The notes under the pieces are model-generated. The model was given only the letters and a program-made list of their open reading frames with translations, had not been told where the DNA came from and did no database searches. A stretch of DNA of 64,000 nt from Celeribacter persicus (GTDB lineage Bacteria; Pseudomonadota; Alphaproteobacteria; Rhodobacterales; Rhodobacteraceae): assembly GCF_003050785.1 (NCBI RefSeq), contig NZ_QAOH01000015.1:1-64000 (forward strand). Reading direction: 5' to 3'. Made by a program: the position numbers and the translations under genes. This document shows positions 45,697-56,082 of the stretch, one piece after another. The stretch's first letter is position 1. Each line of letters starts with the position of its first letter.

Positions 45697-48537
45697 TCAA
45701 TTTGACGCCGTCCAGAGCGGAATCGCGAATGTCATCTTGGTGCCGACCCCCGGTTCGCTTTCGGCTTTGATCCAGCCGTTTTGCAACGCGACCAAATCCT
45801 TGCAGATGGCAAGACCGAGCCCGACCCCCGGATTTTTGCGGTTCGTTCCCGAAGCGGCCTGAGCGAAACGGTCGAAGATGATACCCACACGGTCCTCAGC
45901 GATCCCGATACCGCTGTCCCTGACCTCAAAGATCGCCATATCGTCCTTTATCTGGCTGCGTATCGCGACCTGTCCTTCGTCGGTGAATTTGAAGGCGTTG
46001 CCAAGAAGATTGGTCAGAACCTGCCGCAGTCGGGTTTCGTCGGCATAGACATCGGCCGCAACCAGATCAAGGGAAAGCGTCAGCCCCTTTTCATCCGCCA
46101 GTGTGTGCATCTGATCCACAACGGATTCGATGATCTTTTTGCTGTCCACCTTCTCCAGGTTCAGGCGTATGGTGTTGGCCTCGATCCGTGCGAGATCGAG
46201 CATGTCGTCAATCAGGGCTTTCAGTTGCGTTCCCGAGGCTTGGATGCGCGTGGTAAAGCGTGCGATATCTGCCTCGAAGCCTTTTTGTGCGGCTTCGATC
46301 TTTTCGAGATCGCCTTCGTTCAACGCCGCGCGCAGGGCGGCATAGCTGGGCAGCTTCTCGAAATTGGAGATGAAACTGTTAAAGCCCAGCACCGCCGACA
46401 GTGGTGTGCGCAGCTCGTGACTGATCACGTTGAGGAATTGTGTTTTAGCTTCGTCGGCCTGTTCGGCCTCACGCAGAGCGGTGTAGAATTTCGTCACGTC
46501 CTCGGCAATGCCGATGTAGCCGGTAAACACGCCCTCGGCGTCGAAAAGCGGCTTGCCGCTGATCCGGATCCAACTGAGGTGGCCGGGCTTGAAGTGATAG
46601 CTGTAGACGATATCCCGGAAGGGCTCATGCGCCCTCATCTTTGCATAGAGGTTCTGAAGCGGACCTTCATCGCGATGATCGTTTTTAAGAAAATCATAGC
46701 GCATCTTGCCGACGTAATCTGCCGGATTGGCTCCGATCGTCCGGGCGAACCCTTCCGAGACATGGGTCATGCGCATGTCGGCGTCCTGTTCCCAGAACCA
46801 TTCCGAGCTCAGGTCGGCCACGTCCTGAAGACGCGCTTCGGCCGCGTCGCGCTTGCGCAGGGCGGCGCGCAATTCGCAGTTCGACGTCTCAAGCTCCTGC
46901 TGGTGGCGCCTCAGATCCGTGATTTCCACCCGGAACATCACCAGACCGCCCTCAGAAGTGCGGCGGGTGAAATATTTGAACCACCGATCCCCGCTGTAGC
47001 GCACTTCGAGTTCGGAGGTCTCTCCGGTCAGTGCCGTCAGAATCTCCGTCTCATTCTCTGTCCGCACCCCGTTCAGGCGCACTTCCTCGGAAATCGCAAG
47101 TCGCCGTGAAATCAAGTCTGACAGAGACCGTCCTGTCATCAGATTGCGCTTCACTCCGTCGAGTTTCTCGCCCGCAACGGTGTTGAACATGATCAGTTTG
47201 TCGTCGCTGTCGAACAGCCAGAACCCAACGGGCAGCGCATTGATCGCATCGTGAAGGCGCTGTTCGGCCAGCTTGGCGCGTTCACGGCTGTTCTGAACTT
47301 CGGTAATGTCGTTCATGATTGCCACACGTTCGCCTTCGGGCGTTCCGTGTTCGAGAAGCTGCATCCATGTGCCGTTGCTCAGAGCCAGAGTAAAGCCGGA
47401 ATTTTTTTGGTGCCCGCGCGCGAGTTGGCGTGACACCCATTCCTCTTCGTTTCCGAGGGCGTCTTTATACAGGCCGACCTTGATCCCGGCGCGCAGAATG
47501 CTTTCCAAAGAGGCACCCACGACGATCGCATCGGAAGCCGCTCCGTGCAGATCGCGATACCGGCGGTTACACAGCTCAAGCTTGTCATCCTTGTCGAACA
47601 TCACGAGGCCGGAAGGGGCGGCATTGAGTGCGGCGCGCAACTGCATGGCGATGCGCCAGTTCCGCCTTCTCAGGGAGTGAAGATAACGTGCAAAGATTAG
47701 CGCAAGCGCACCACCGGCCAACACGCTCAGACGGATGAAGTTCAGGGCGTCCGGAGCGATCCCGGCCGCTCGTTTCGGCATCATCGCCACTGTCCAGGTG
47801 CTGCCGGGAAATGGCATCTCATAGATGGCCCTTGCTTTTTGCAAGATCGTCTCATCTCCGACGAGGAGGGCATCTTTGTCGAGCGTGGTATGTACGTTGA
47901 TCGCAATGTTATAGAAGCTGTCGAAATCGGTCAGGCCGATTTCCTGTAAGAAAGGATCGACTGCGAAAACGATCGAGGCCAAGCCGATCATCCCGTTGGC
48001 TCCCTCTCTCCCCCCACGGTGATAAATCGGTTCGCGGACGATAAACCCCGGATACCCCTGAAAGAGATTTGTCGGCCCCTCAATGAATGTTTCGCCGGTA
48101 CGCTTGACCAGTTGCAACACTTCGTACTGTTCTGGCCGTGCCGCCAGATCGCGCCCGATAAACATACTGTTTTCTTCGAAAGGGTGGACATGGGTGATGG
48201 TGGTGCCTGTTATCAAAGCCATGTTCACCACCGAAGAGTCCTCGGTTTTTATAACGCTACAAAGGTCCGAGAATTCTGCCTCCGAGATGTTTGGGGACAG
48301 CGACACTGCGCCCGCAAGTCCGCGTGCAAAGAGCAGTTTTTTGTTGATCGACTGTTGAATGCGTGTCGCGATGACCGATTGGTCGCGATACATCATATCG
48401 GTCTGTTTTTCTTCCGCTTCGATTTGTGCTGTACGAAGCGCCCCAATATAAATAAGCACACAAATGCCGATGATCGCAGCGTAGGATGCGCTCTCGATCA
48501 ACAAATTCATGGACTTGACGCGGTTCTTATCGGGCAT
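45697..48537 (-). CDS. Membrane sensor histidine kinase with CHASE and multiple PAS domains
   Basis: A 946-residue kinase. One membrane segment at residues 12-32 and another near 262-283 enclose a periplasmic CHASE-type sensor (IQQSINKKLLFARGLAGAVSLSPNISEAEF ... HPFEENSMFIGRDL... GPTNLFQGYPGFIVREPIY). Three PAS modules follow (from about 305, 430 and 570: ALNAAPSGLVMFDKDDKLELCN; INALPVGFWLFDSDDKLIMFN; WFWEQDADMRMTHVSEGFARTIG). The kinase core has NVISHELRTPLSAVLGFNSF, NLLGNAFKFTDEG, DSGIGIAEDRVGIIFDRF and GVGLGLAICKDLV. CHASE domains bind small extracellular ligands. No cognate regulator is adjacent. Confidence 0.88.
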   Translation of the reverse strand: MPDKNRVKSMNLLIESASYAAIIGICVLIYIGALRTAQIEAEEKQTDMMYRDQSVIATRIQQSINKKLLFARGLAGAVSLSPNISEAEFSDLCSVIKTEDSSVVNMALITGTTITHVHPFEENSMFIGRDLAARPEQYEVLQLVKRTGETFIEGPTNLFQGYPGFIVREPIYHRGGREGANGMIGLASIVFAVDPFLQEIGLTDFDSFYNIAINVHTTLDKDALLVGDETILQKARAIYEMPFPGSTWTVAMMPKRAAGIAPDALNFIRLSVLAGGALALIFARYLHSLRRRNWRIAMQLRAALNAAPSGLVMFDKDDKLELCNRRYRDLHGAASDAIVVGASLESILRAGIKVGLYKDALGNEEEWVSRQLARGHQKNSGFTLALSNGTWMQLLEHGTPEGERVAIMNDITEVQNSRERAKLAEQRLHDAINALPVGFWLFDSDDKLIMFNTVAGEKLDGVKRNLMTGRSLSDLISRRLAISEEVRLNGVRTENETEILTALTGETSELEVRYSGDRWFKYFTRRTSEGGLVMFRVEITDLRRHQQELETSNCELRAALRKRDAAEARLQDVADLSSEWFWEQDADMRMTHVSEGFARTIGANPADYVGKMRYDFLKNDHRDEGPLQNLYAKMRAHEPFRDIVYSYHFKPGHLSWIRISGKPLFDAEGVFTGYIGIAEDVTKFYTALREAEQADEAKTQFLNVISHELRTPLSAVLGFNSFISNFEKLPSYAALRAALNEGDLEKIEAAQKGFEADIARFTTRIQASGTQLKALIDDMLDLARIEANTIRLNLEKVDSKKIIESVVDQMHTLADEKGLTLSLDLVAADVYADETRLRQVLTNLLGNAFKFTDEGQVAIRSQIKDDMAIFEVRDSGIGIAEDRVGIIFDRFAQAASGTNRKNPGVGLGLAICKDLVALQNGWIKAESEPGVGTKMTFAIPLWTASN

Positions 48538-48639
48538 TTTGCGTCATCCTGTTCTCCGGCCTCAACTCTGTTCGCACGTTTCAGTAAACCTGATTGTTGC
48601 TTATACGTCGATTTTTTTCATTTTCGAAAGAGCAACTCG

Positions 48640-48662
48640 CGCATAGCGTGCGTAACTATGCG
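48640..48662. promoter_or_regulatory. Perfect dyad upstream of the CHASE kinase gene
   Basis: CGCATAG (48640-48646) and CTATGCG (48656-48662) form a perfect 7-bp inverted repeat. A partly overlapping direct repeat GTAACTATG/GTAAACTATG follows at 48652-48670. It lies about 100 bases before the kinase start on the minus strand and just after the giant gene's stop, so it may be an operator or the transcript end of the giant gene. Confidence 0.35.
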
Positions 48663-48684
48663 TAAACTATGATTATAAGCTCTG

Positions 48685-51600
48685 TCAGGGTGCAATTTTG
48701 ACTTGAAAGGTTACCGTCCCTTCGGCCCCCGGTCGGAACAGGCCAGCGCAATCCCAACGCAGATCTCCGCTATATCCCACAGGATTCGTCGCAGGTACAG
48801 CGAGTGTGCAACTCATATCTCCCAGCGTGACAGGCGTCGGGATCGGCGCGGCGAGCACTGTATAAGGTGGCGTGCGGTCGTAGAGTTTCACCTCGCTCGC
48901 GGGCAAGGCGGTCGGGTTGGAGACCGTGATCCGATATTCCAGAACATCGCCGGGCGCGCCGCCGTTGCGGACACCTTCGGCCCCGCCCCTGGTCACGTTG
49001 CGCACGGTTTTCGACAGGTCCAGTGCACCGGTGTGGGCCTCTGTAGTCAGACGGTCCACATTGCTGTCGATCTCGCTCACGCCGGTGGCGCCGTAGTTCG
49101 TGGTAGCATCGAGTTTCACCACATAGCTCGCGTTTGGTCCCAAGGAGGAAGAGGCTGAGACGCGCAACACCAGACAGATCGTCGTTGCGGCATCGGTCGC
49201 AATCGGACCGGTGATCGCCACATCCGCCGAGCCATCGCAATTCATGTCCTCAAAGAGCGCGGCGGAATAGCCGCCTGCGGGCGTTTCCGAAATCGTGGCC
49301 AACGAGAAGTCCACAAGCCCCGGCGCGTCTGCGATATATTCATGGCGCAGCGTCGCGATCTGACCGGCGGAAATGGATCGCGCCTGATCCTCGCGCAGCA
49401 CGGCCTGCGTCAGCACACCGATGTCGATTCCAGCATAATCCGTGCCCGCCGCCGGGGTGAAAGTGAGGCTTCCGTCGCGCGGATCGGTATTGACCAGCGA
49501 TGGCAGGACCGCCGGGGTTTCCGAGATCACCAAGTGATCTGCATCTGCCGTCACCGTCACAGTGATCGCGCCGGTGTAACCCGTGGGCAGGGTCAAAGAC
49601 CAAGTGCCGTCTGCGGCCACTTCCGGGCTGTCGATCAGCGTGCCGGTGCTGTCATAGATCGCCACCTGCGCAACCGCCCCACCGCTCTCCGTTCCATTGA
49701 TCAGCCCGTCGAAGGCCGTACCACCGCCCGCGCCGTTGTCGCGGAACACGGTGCCTGACAGAACCGATCCCGTGCCCGAAAGCGCAACAGTTGCGGAGGC
49801 TTCGTCGTCATCCGCAATCCCGTCCGACAGATCGTCGGTCAGATGCCCTACGCCGGGATCGCTATCCGGGTCGTCCTGATCTGCTGCGACGATTTCGGCC
49901 GTGTTGGTGTGCTCCCCCGTCGCATTCATGGTGACACGAATGGTGAGCGTGACGCTCTCGCCATTCGCCATCGCGCCAATATCCCAGATGCCGGTTGCGG
50001 CATCATATGTATCGCCAAGGCTCACGGCATCGTCGGAGACATAGCTGTACCCGTCCGGGATGAGATCACGTACCAGCACACCGGTCGCGCCCCCTGCCCC
50101 GTCATTGGTCACGGTCAGTTTGAGGTCGAGTGCATTGCCTTCGGATGCTGTCGTCACGACCACCGCGCCCGTGTCCAGGATTTCCATCGCGATGGACAGA
50201 TCGGCGGTTTGCGCTCCTTCGGCAAAGCCGAAATCCTGCCCGGAAGTGTCGGCCCCCGTGGTCACGACCACGCCGGTAAGCGGGTTCGTGGTGCTGATAA
50301 CATAGCCCGCCGGAATATCCGCATCCGCGCCGTCCACCTCGATCCGGTAGGTCTGGGTCGCATCGACAGTGGCAAAGCTATAGGTGCCGTCTGCCGCGCT
50401 TTCCGTGGTGGCGACAAGCGTGTCGTCGGAGCTGTCCGCAGGCGTGCCATTGTCGTTATAAAGCGTCACCGTGACAGAGCCGACGCCCGTCTCTCCGGTG
50501 TCAAAGATGCTGTTGGCGTTCGCATCCTGATAGAGCGTGCCGGAGATCGTGCCTTCTTCGAACAGGGTCGAGGCGAATGGTCCCGGCGCACGGCAGGAGG
50601 CGCCGTCATTGCCCTGATAGGTCAGATCGGCGACCGTGCCTTCCACTTCGATAAAGGAGAAGGTCAGGGGGCGATTGCCCTCCACGCCCACTTCCACAGC
50701 AAAGACCTGACGGGATTGGTTGTCGAAGAGGTAGAGATAGCCCGAGCCATCGAACCACACGGAATCGGGGTCCATAGAGAAAATCCCGACCGGCAAAGGC
50801 ACATTGCCCACCAGCGTGATCGTGGTCGCTCCCGGCGTGCCGCCGAGCGGATCAATCGCATAGATGTTGCGGTTCGAGTCGATGAAATAGAGCAGGCCAT
50901 CGCGCGGATTATAGGCAATGTCGCGCCCGTAGAGGCCACTTTGCCCGGTATCGAGGATCCCAAGCGCCACAGGATTCAGCGGATCGGAAATATCCAGAAG
51001 CTGGTAGTGTCCAAAGTTGGTGCCGGACATATAGACCATGACTCCGTTGGGCAGGATATCGGAGGAGGTATCCGGGCTTTCGATCGTCAGACCGGAAATA
51101 TCCGCCACCTCTTGCACCGCGCCAGAGGCGACGATCCGCATCAATGTGCGCGGGCTTTGGCGCACGCCGTAGATATAGCCGTCAAGCTCGTTATAGCCCC
51201 AGCCGGTCACAAGGTAGTTGCCGGTGTAATCGGGCGGCAAAAGCGTCTGGGACAGGGTATAGGTTCCGCCCGACTCGGTGACGCGCAGTTCACTCAGTGC
51301 CGGTAGGTTCTGCGCGGTTTCCGTCGCGACCATGTAGAATGTATCCGAACAGACAAGCGGCCCGTTGGGATCGTAGACCGGGGTCGCGGGATCGGTGAAA
51401 GCGAAATTCTGATCGCCCGTATCGGCGCCCGAGGTGACGACGACGCCCGTGATCGGGTTTGCGGAGGTCAGGTTGAGGTTGGCCGGAACATCCGCATCCG
51501 CGCCGTCTACCTCGATCCGGTAGGTCTGGGTCGCGTCAACAGCTGCAAAGCTATAGGTGCCGTCCGCCACGCTTTCCGTGGTGGCGACAAGCGTGTCGTC

Positions 51601-54600
51601 GGCTGTGTCGGCGGGGGTGCCATTATCATTATAAAGCGTGACCGTGACGGCGCCGAGGCCGCTGTCGCCCGCGTCAAGCACAGAATCGGCGTTCACATCC
51701 TCAAAGACAGTGCCAGAGATGGACCCCTCGGCAAAAACGGTCGAGGCATAGAACGACCCTTTGCGGCAAGACGCGCCATCGTTGCCGATGGGGGCGGACC
51801 CGGTGCCGGCGATCGCTTCGAACTGATAGCTTGCCGGACGTGCGCCCTCTGCGCCGACTTCGACGTAAAACACCTGTTTCGAGTTGTTGTCATAGGCGTA
51901 GAAGAAGCCGTGTTCATCCATCCAGACGGAGTCGAGCTGGGCCGAGCCGAACCCTGCGGGCAGAGGGATGTTTGCCGAGACAAGTGTGGTTGTCGTGGCC
52001 CCCGCCGTGCCGCCTTTCGGGTCCATGGCATAGATCGAATTGCCATTGACCACCATATAAAGCAGGCCGTCGCGCGGGTTGTAAGTCATATCAAGCCCGT
52101 TCGGCGCGGAGGCCCCCGCATCGAGAATCCCGAGGTTCACCGGGTTGAACGGATCGGACAGATCGACGAGCTGATATTTCCCGCTCTGGTTCAGTACGTT
52201 GTAGACCATCACCCCATTGGGCAGAATCTCAAGCGTCGAGCCCACAGTGCCAAGCCCCAACCCAGCCATGTCCACCACCGGACGCAGCGCGCCGGAATAG
52301 GTCACGCGGTACAGCTGGAACGTATCGCGCAAGACGCCGTAGATATAATGGTCCAGCTCGTTCCAGCCCCAGCCAGTCGTCACATAGTTGCCGGTGAAAT
52401 CGGGCGGATAGGTGGTGCGCACGGAGGTGTAGCTTCCGGGGCTTCCGGTGATCTGAAGCTTTTCGAGAACCGGATCGCCATTGAGCGCAAAGACCATGAA
52501 GAACCCGGTGTCACAGACCAGCGGCCCTTCGGGATTGGTGACGGTGACAAGGTAATCCTCCACCTCGCCATCCGCATTGAGTCCGTTGAACGGATCGGAG
52601 GTCACGCCACTTGTGGTGGACCAGCGCAGGCGGGCATAGGTCTCGCCGCTCACCGCATCCGTCGGCACGGCGATGTCGAGGGTGATCTGATTGTTGAACA
52701 CCCCATCGGTGTCGCCCGTGCCACCATCGCGGTAGTCGACGGCGATCTGTTCAGCGGTGTCGAACAGCCCGTTCTGGTCAAAGTCGATCCAGAGCTGCAA
52801 ATTGGTGATCCCTTCGGTCACCGGCAGGCCGAGATCGAGTTGCAGGCTGAGGGTTTCATGGGTCACGACGGTGAGCTGCACCGTGCTGCCGCCCACAAGC
52901 TCGGGGAAGACCGCCACGGCATCTTCGTCGTCGATACCCGACAGGTCATCGCCATCGGCGCCGACCGTGTGCTGGGTTGTGGTCTCCGTGTCGGGAAGCC
53001 CTGCGCCGAGGTAAATCTCCGGCACGACGATATGGCGCGGATCACCATAGGAGGCGGGCGCATCGCCCCGGTCGACCAAGTCGGCGGCGGCGATCACCAG
53101 AGAATAATCCTCCACCTCGCCATCGACGGCAAAAGAGGACGGCAGGAGGGTCAGTTCCGAGCTGTAGCGGAACCGCGCGAAGGTGGTCGCGGTCGTCGCA
53201 TCCGTCGGCACGGTTACGTCGATCTGGATCACGCCATCGCCCGCCACATCGTCAAACCCCGTCCCGTCATCGCGCAGATCGGTGGCAATGCGCTCGCCAA
53301 GTGTCCCTTCAAATAGCCCGTCACCATTAAAGTCGATCCAGGCCTGAAGATAGCCGTCGCCACTCACCGCGACATCCAGGGTTGAAATCATGCCCTGTGT
53401 GAGCACGGGAAAAGTCACCGCGTCTTCGTCGTCTGTGTCCAAAAGGTCATCGGCGGTGGCGGTTGAGTCCGATTGGGCGATCAGCTCCGCGTCGGGGGCA
53501 ATAGTGCCGAGATAGACGGTCTGCGTGGCATTCACCCCATGCGAGGCGATGAGATAGCTCAAAGGCGCATCCCCGAAATCCACCCCGTCGCCGTCGAACA
53601 CGGCCACGGTCACCTTCGCACGGTCACAATCGCCGGGGTTAAGCGCATCGCACATCTCATACTCTATCGTGTAGACACCTGCCGGCACACCTGCGGGCAC
53701 CACCACGCGGCCCTCATCGAGTCCGGAGGTTTCAATGAAGGGCACTGGATCGCCAATATTCTGCGGCGTCGCCTCGACAAGAACGCTCAGATCGGCGGTG
53801 GCGACCGTGGCTGTCAGACCGTTGATTGTGTCGTTGGTGTAGACCTCGCCCGCGCTGCCGCCCAAGAGGTTGTTCACGGGCGTAGAAGTGTAATCGTCAT
53901 CCTCGGCCCGCACCACGGCAGAGGTCTCGTTGATCGGGCACAAGAGAATGTTGGAACCGCGATACCCGGATTCGGCGCTGCTTCCGGTAAAGCCGTGGAT
54001 AAAGCGCGCTGTTGCGAAGGTTGGGAATTCATAGGTGACAAAGTTGTCCCATGGTGTCTCGTTCGGCTCTTCGATCCAGTTCGTCGGATCGCCCACCTTG
54101 GCCGGGTCCATGGCAATCGCCGTGCCGCCAGCCGCAAAGCCGGTGATTTCCACAGTGTTGAAATGGGTGATCGTGGGCATGCCATCGAGAAAGCCCACCA
54201 CATCGGAGGAATCATGGCCGTTATAAAGGCTGTCCACATCGTTTTGTTGCACGATGATGCCATTGATCCCGCTTTGGTCGATGGGATCGCCCAGCGGATT
54301 TGCGGTCGTGGCGGAGCCGTCCTTGACCAGGTTGATCCGGTAGATGATGTGTGAATCGAGCGTCGGCGTCATCGTTGCCTCAATCCCTGTGGTCTGAAGT
54401 ATTGCGCCACTTGAGTTTGAGATCGTCTCGATCCGGGTTACGATGTCGATGAAATTGCCCGCCGCATCGGTGGCCACATCCTCAAAGAGGAACGTATCCC
54501 CGACTTGAAGCGCCGATGCGCTGCCGCTGCCGGCAAGCTGGGTGCGGGGATGATCGAATATCGTTTCCGGGGTACAGGTCAGAGGACTCGGGGAGACTAC

Positions 54601-55749
54601 GGCACTGGTGGCCACATTCGTGCTTGAGCTGTTCGATTGCAGCCGCGACACAAATCCGGTTCCGATCGTGCCGATCCCGGCAGTCGCCGTGCTGTCGACA
54701 TTGCCGGTCAGAACATCCGCCGCCGTGACAGTGTAGGTGGTGGTACAGGTCACGGTGCCGCCCGGCGCCACAGGCGCGGTGATGGCGGGACAGGACACAG
54801 TGCCAAGCTGCGTGTCCTCGATCACCACATCCTGCTCGGTGTTGAACGGCAGAGTGCCTGTGTTGGTCACGGTATAGGTATAAGTGAGCGTGTCGCCTTC
54901 GATCGCTGTGGCGGGAGAGACGTTGCGCGCCAGTGTGATGCTCTGATCGACGGTGAAATAGACTTCGGCGAACATGCCGATGCCGCGCGCGCCGGGGTTG
55001 TAATTTTGGAATACAGGATAATTGCGCACGTTTTGAATGCTTTCGTCATACCAGAAGGTCACCGAAGACGTGCCGTCCGGGAAGGTCGCGCGCACCGTGC
55101 CCGTGTAATCATTGGGCGAGGTCGGTGAGCCTGCCGGACCCTCATTATAGATGCACTGCGCCTGGTTGGCGGCAATCGTCCCTGTCAGCCCCGACCCCGG
55201 ACCGGGGCCGACCACGACAGACGGTGTAGGGCTGAGTGCGGTGAGCGCCGGATTGCCGTTGTCGCCAAAAGCTGTGAGAAAGTCGCAGCGGTCCGAGGTC
55301 GCATTGTTATCGGTCGCGTCAATGTCCAGCACGTCGATCCGCAGATTGTCGACCTGAACCGCCACGCCGCCGGAACTGGCCGAAACGGTGTTGACGACCC
55401 GGCTGTCGCCGATTGCACCTGCGTTTTGCGGTGCGTCGGACACAAGGATGAGGGATTCGATATTGCCGCCAAAGATAGTGTCGTCATCCGGCGTCTGCAC
55501 GGTCTGTCCCGATCCGTTGACATAGGTGCTCAACGGTCCGTTCACTTCGACCGTCACATCCACGGCGAACCCGTATTGATCGTAAAGCGTTCGGTCGAGC
55601 GGTCCGCCAAAACCCGCAGGCCAATCAAAGGCCCCCCAGTCAATGGTGAAATCCCCGGCTTGTGCAGGCGAAGACAGGACAGACACCCCGCCGAAGACGA
55701 CGGAGAAAGACAAAGCTGACAACAGGAGCCGCGACATTGGCTTGAACAC
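48685..55749 (-). CDS. Giant secreted modular adhesin-like protein (SdrD-B, GEVED, DUF11 repeats)
   Basis: A protein of about 2,354 residues exported by a Sec signal (RLLLSALSFSVVFGGVSVLSSPAQA). It has several modules. First come a beta-rich N-terminal part and a DUF11/DUF7507-like repeat (ARNVSPATAIEGDTLTYTYTVTNTG), then two GEVED-type modules with calcium-like D-D-E-D runs (LLDTDDEDAV and LSGIDDEDAV). Next are two copies of a beta-propeller-like module (DUF6923 type) alternating with SdrD-B-like modules (SGTVFEDVNADSVLDAGDSG), then more DUF11, and an SdrD-like domain near the C-terminus. It ends without an LPxTG or autotransporter barrel, and no type I transporter genes are adjacent. The residue composition is acidic and lysine-poor, normal for extracellular calcium-binding proteins. 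GTG start at 55749 with GAGG upstream; an ATG 12 bases later also fits. Likely an adhesion or surface-layer role; inferred. Confidence 0.85.
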   Translation of the reverse strand: MFKPMSRLLLSALSFSVVFGGVSVLSSPAQAGDFTIDWGAFDWPAGFGGPLDRTLYDQYGFAVDVTVEVNGPLSTYVNGSGQTVQTPDDDTIFGGNIESLILVSDAPQNAGAIGDSRVVNTVSASSGGVAVQVDNLRIDVLDIDATDNNATSDRCDFLTAFGDNGNPALTALSPTPSVVVGPGPGSGLTGTIAANQAQCIYNEGPAGSPTSPNDYTGTVRATFPDGTSSVTFWYDESIQNVRNYPVFQNYNPGARGIGMFAEVYFTVDQSITLARNVSPATAIEGDTLTYTYTVTNTGTLPFNTEQDVVIEDTQLGTVSCPAITAPVAPGGTVTCTTTYTVTAADVLTGNVDSTATAGIGTIGTGFVSRLQSNSSSTNVATSAVVSPSPLTCTPETIFDHPRTQLAGSGSASALQVGDTFLFEDVATDAAGNFIDIVTRIETISNSSGAILQTTGIEATMTPTLDSHIIYRINLVKDGSATTANPLGDPIDQSGINGIIVQQNDVDSLYNGHDSSDVVGFLDGMPTITHFNTVEITGFAAGGTAIAMDPAKVGDPTNWIEEPNETPWDNFVTYEFPTFATARFIHGFTGSSAESGYRGSNILLCPINETSAVVRAEDDDYTSTPVNNLLGGSAGEVYTNDTINGLTATVATADLSVLVEATPQNIGDPVPFIETSGLDEGRVVVPAGVPAGVYTIEYEMCDALNPGDCDRAKVTVAVFDGDGVDFGDAPLSYLIASHGVNATQTVYLGTIAPDAELIAQSDSTATADDLLDTDDEDAVTFPVLTQGMISTLDVAVSGDGYLQAWIDFNGDGLFEGTLGERIATDLRDDGTGFDDVAGDGVIQIDVTVPTDATTATTFARFRYSSELTLLPSSFAVDGEVEDYSLVIAAADLVDRGDAPASYGDPRHIVVPEIYLGAGLPDTETTTQHTVGADGDDLSGIDDEDAVAVFPELVGGSTVQLTVVTHETLSLQLDLGLPVTEGITNLQLWIDFDQNGLFDTAEQIAVDYRDGGTGDTDGVFNNQITLDIAVPTDAVSGETYARLRWSTTSGVTSDPFNGLNADGEVEDYLVTVTNPEGPLVCDTGFFMVFALNGDPVLEKLQITGSPGSYTSVRTTYPPDFTGNYVTTGWGWNELDHYIYGVLRDTFQLYRVTYSGALRPVVDMAGLGLGTVGSTLEILPNGVMVYNVLNQSGKYQLVDLSDPFNPVNLGILDAGASAPNGLDMTYNPRDGLLYMVVNGNSIYAMDPKGGTAGATTTTLVSANIPLPAGFGSAQLDSVWMDEHGFFYAYDNNSKQVFYVEVGAEGARPASYQFEAIAGTGSAPIGNDGASCRKGSFYASTVFAEGSISGTVFEDVNADSVLDAGDSGLGAVTVTLYNDNGTPADTADDTLVATTESVADGTYSFAAVDATQTYRIEVDGADADVPANLNLTSANPITGVVVTSGADTGDQNFAFTDPATPVYDPNGPLVCSDTFYMVATETAQNLPALSELRVTESGGTYTLSQTLLPPDYTGNYLVTGWGYNELDGYIYGVRQSPRTLMRIVASGAVQEVADISGLTIESPDTSSDILPNGVMVYMSGTNFGHYQLLDISDPLNPVALGILDTGQSGLYGRDIAYNPRDGLLYFIDSNRNIYAIDPLGGTPGATTITLVGNVPLPVGIFSMDPDSVWFDGSGYLYLFDNQSRQVFAVEVGVEGNRPLTFSFIEVEGTVADLTYQGNDGASCRAPGPFASTLFEEGTISGTLYQDANANSIFDTGETGVGSVTVTLYNDNGTPADSSDDTLVATTESAADGTYSFATVDATQTYRIEVDGADADIPAGYVISTTNPLTGVVVTTGADTSGQDFGFAEGAQTADLSIAMEILDTGAVVVTTASEGNALDLKLTVTNDGAGGATGVLVRDLIPDGYSYVSDDAVSLGDTYDAATGIWDIGAMANGESVTLTIRVTMNATGEHTNTAEIVAADQDDPDSDPGVGHLTDDLSDGIADDDEASATVALSGTGSVLSGTVFRDNGAGGGTAFDGLINGTESGGAVAQVAIYDSTGTLIDSPEVAADGTWSLTLPTGYTGAITVTVTADADHLVISETPAVLPSLVNTDPRDGSLTFTPAAGTDYAGIDIGVLTQAVLREDQARSISAGQIATLRHEYIADAPGLVDFSLATISETPAGGYSAALFEDMNCDGSADVAITGPIATDAATTICLVLRVSASSSLGPNASYVVKLDATTNYGATGVSEIDSNVDRLTTEAHTGALDLSKTVRNVTRGGAEGVRNGGAPGDVLEYRITVSNPTALPASEVKLYDRTPPYTVLAAPIPTPVTLGDMSCTLAVPATNPVGYSGDLRWDCAGLFRPGAEGTVTFQVKIAP
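50210..52540 (-). repeat. Two tandem ~1.16-kb coding repeats inside the giant surface protein gene
   Basis: Each unit encodes a DUF6923-like block (PLVC...NELD-YIYGV...ILPNGVMVY...YNPRDGLLY...GNDGASCR) followed by an SdrD-B block (SGT---D-NA-S--D-G--G-G-VTVTLYNDNGTPAD). One unit lies at about 51380-52540 and the other at 50210-51365. The SdrD halves are nearly identical over stretches such as VTLYNDNGTPAD and YRIEVDGADAD. This suggests a recent duplication or ongoing recombination and possible length variation between strains. Confidence 0.7.
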
Positions 55750-56082
55750 GGGAAGGCACCTCGATCTGACCCTGCTTGAGTGCCCCGGAGCCACGGGACC
55801 GGCAGGGACGCGGCACCCGTGCGCATCGACCCGGGGTCTGCGACACAGGAATCACTTTGTCTGATCGCAGGGGGAAATGCCTTCGCGCCTTGGTCTACCT
55901 GCGCGGGCCATTGGCCCAGGTCCCTATCCTTCTGGGTAGTTGGGCGACCCGGTCGGGGTGCGCGGCCTCTGCGCATGTCCTCTGGTTTGATCCTCTGCGT
56001 GAAAGCGCGCCCAGAACACGGAGAACATACTGGGATCAGGCCGCGAAATGCGGCGCCCTTTATGTCGCGAAGGATTGCCCAC
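55750..56082. other. Divergent promoter region between surface protein and glycosyltransferase genes
   Basis: A frame on the + strand runs open through this stretch into the glycosyltransferase, but it has no family similarity before 56083 and has poor codon structure. I see no RNA gene or clear promoter boxes. It should hold the two divergent promoters. Confidence 0.4.

Noticed and set aside
50200-52600. CRISPR-like or DNA-level satellite repeat in the giant gene
   Set aside because: The repeats are long protein-module duplications in frame, without short regular spacers.
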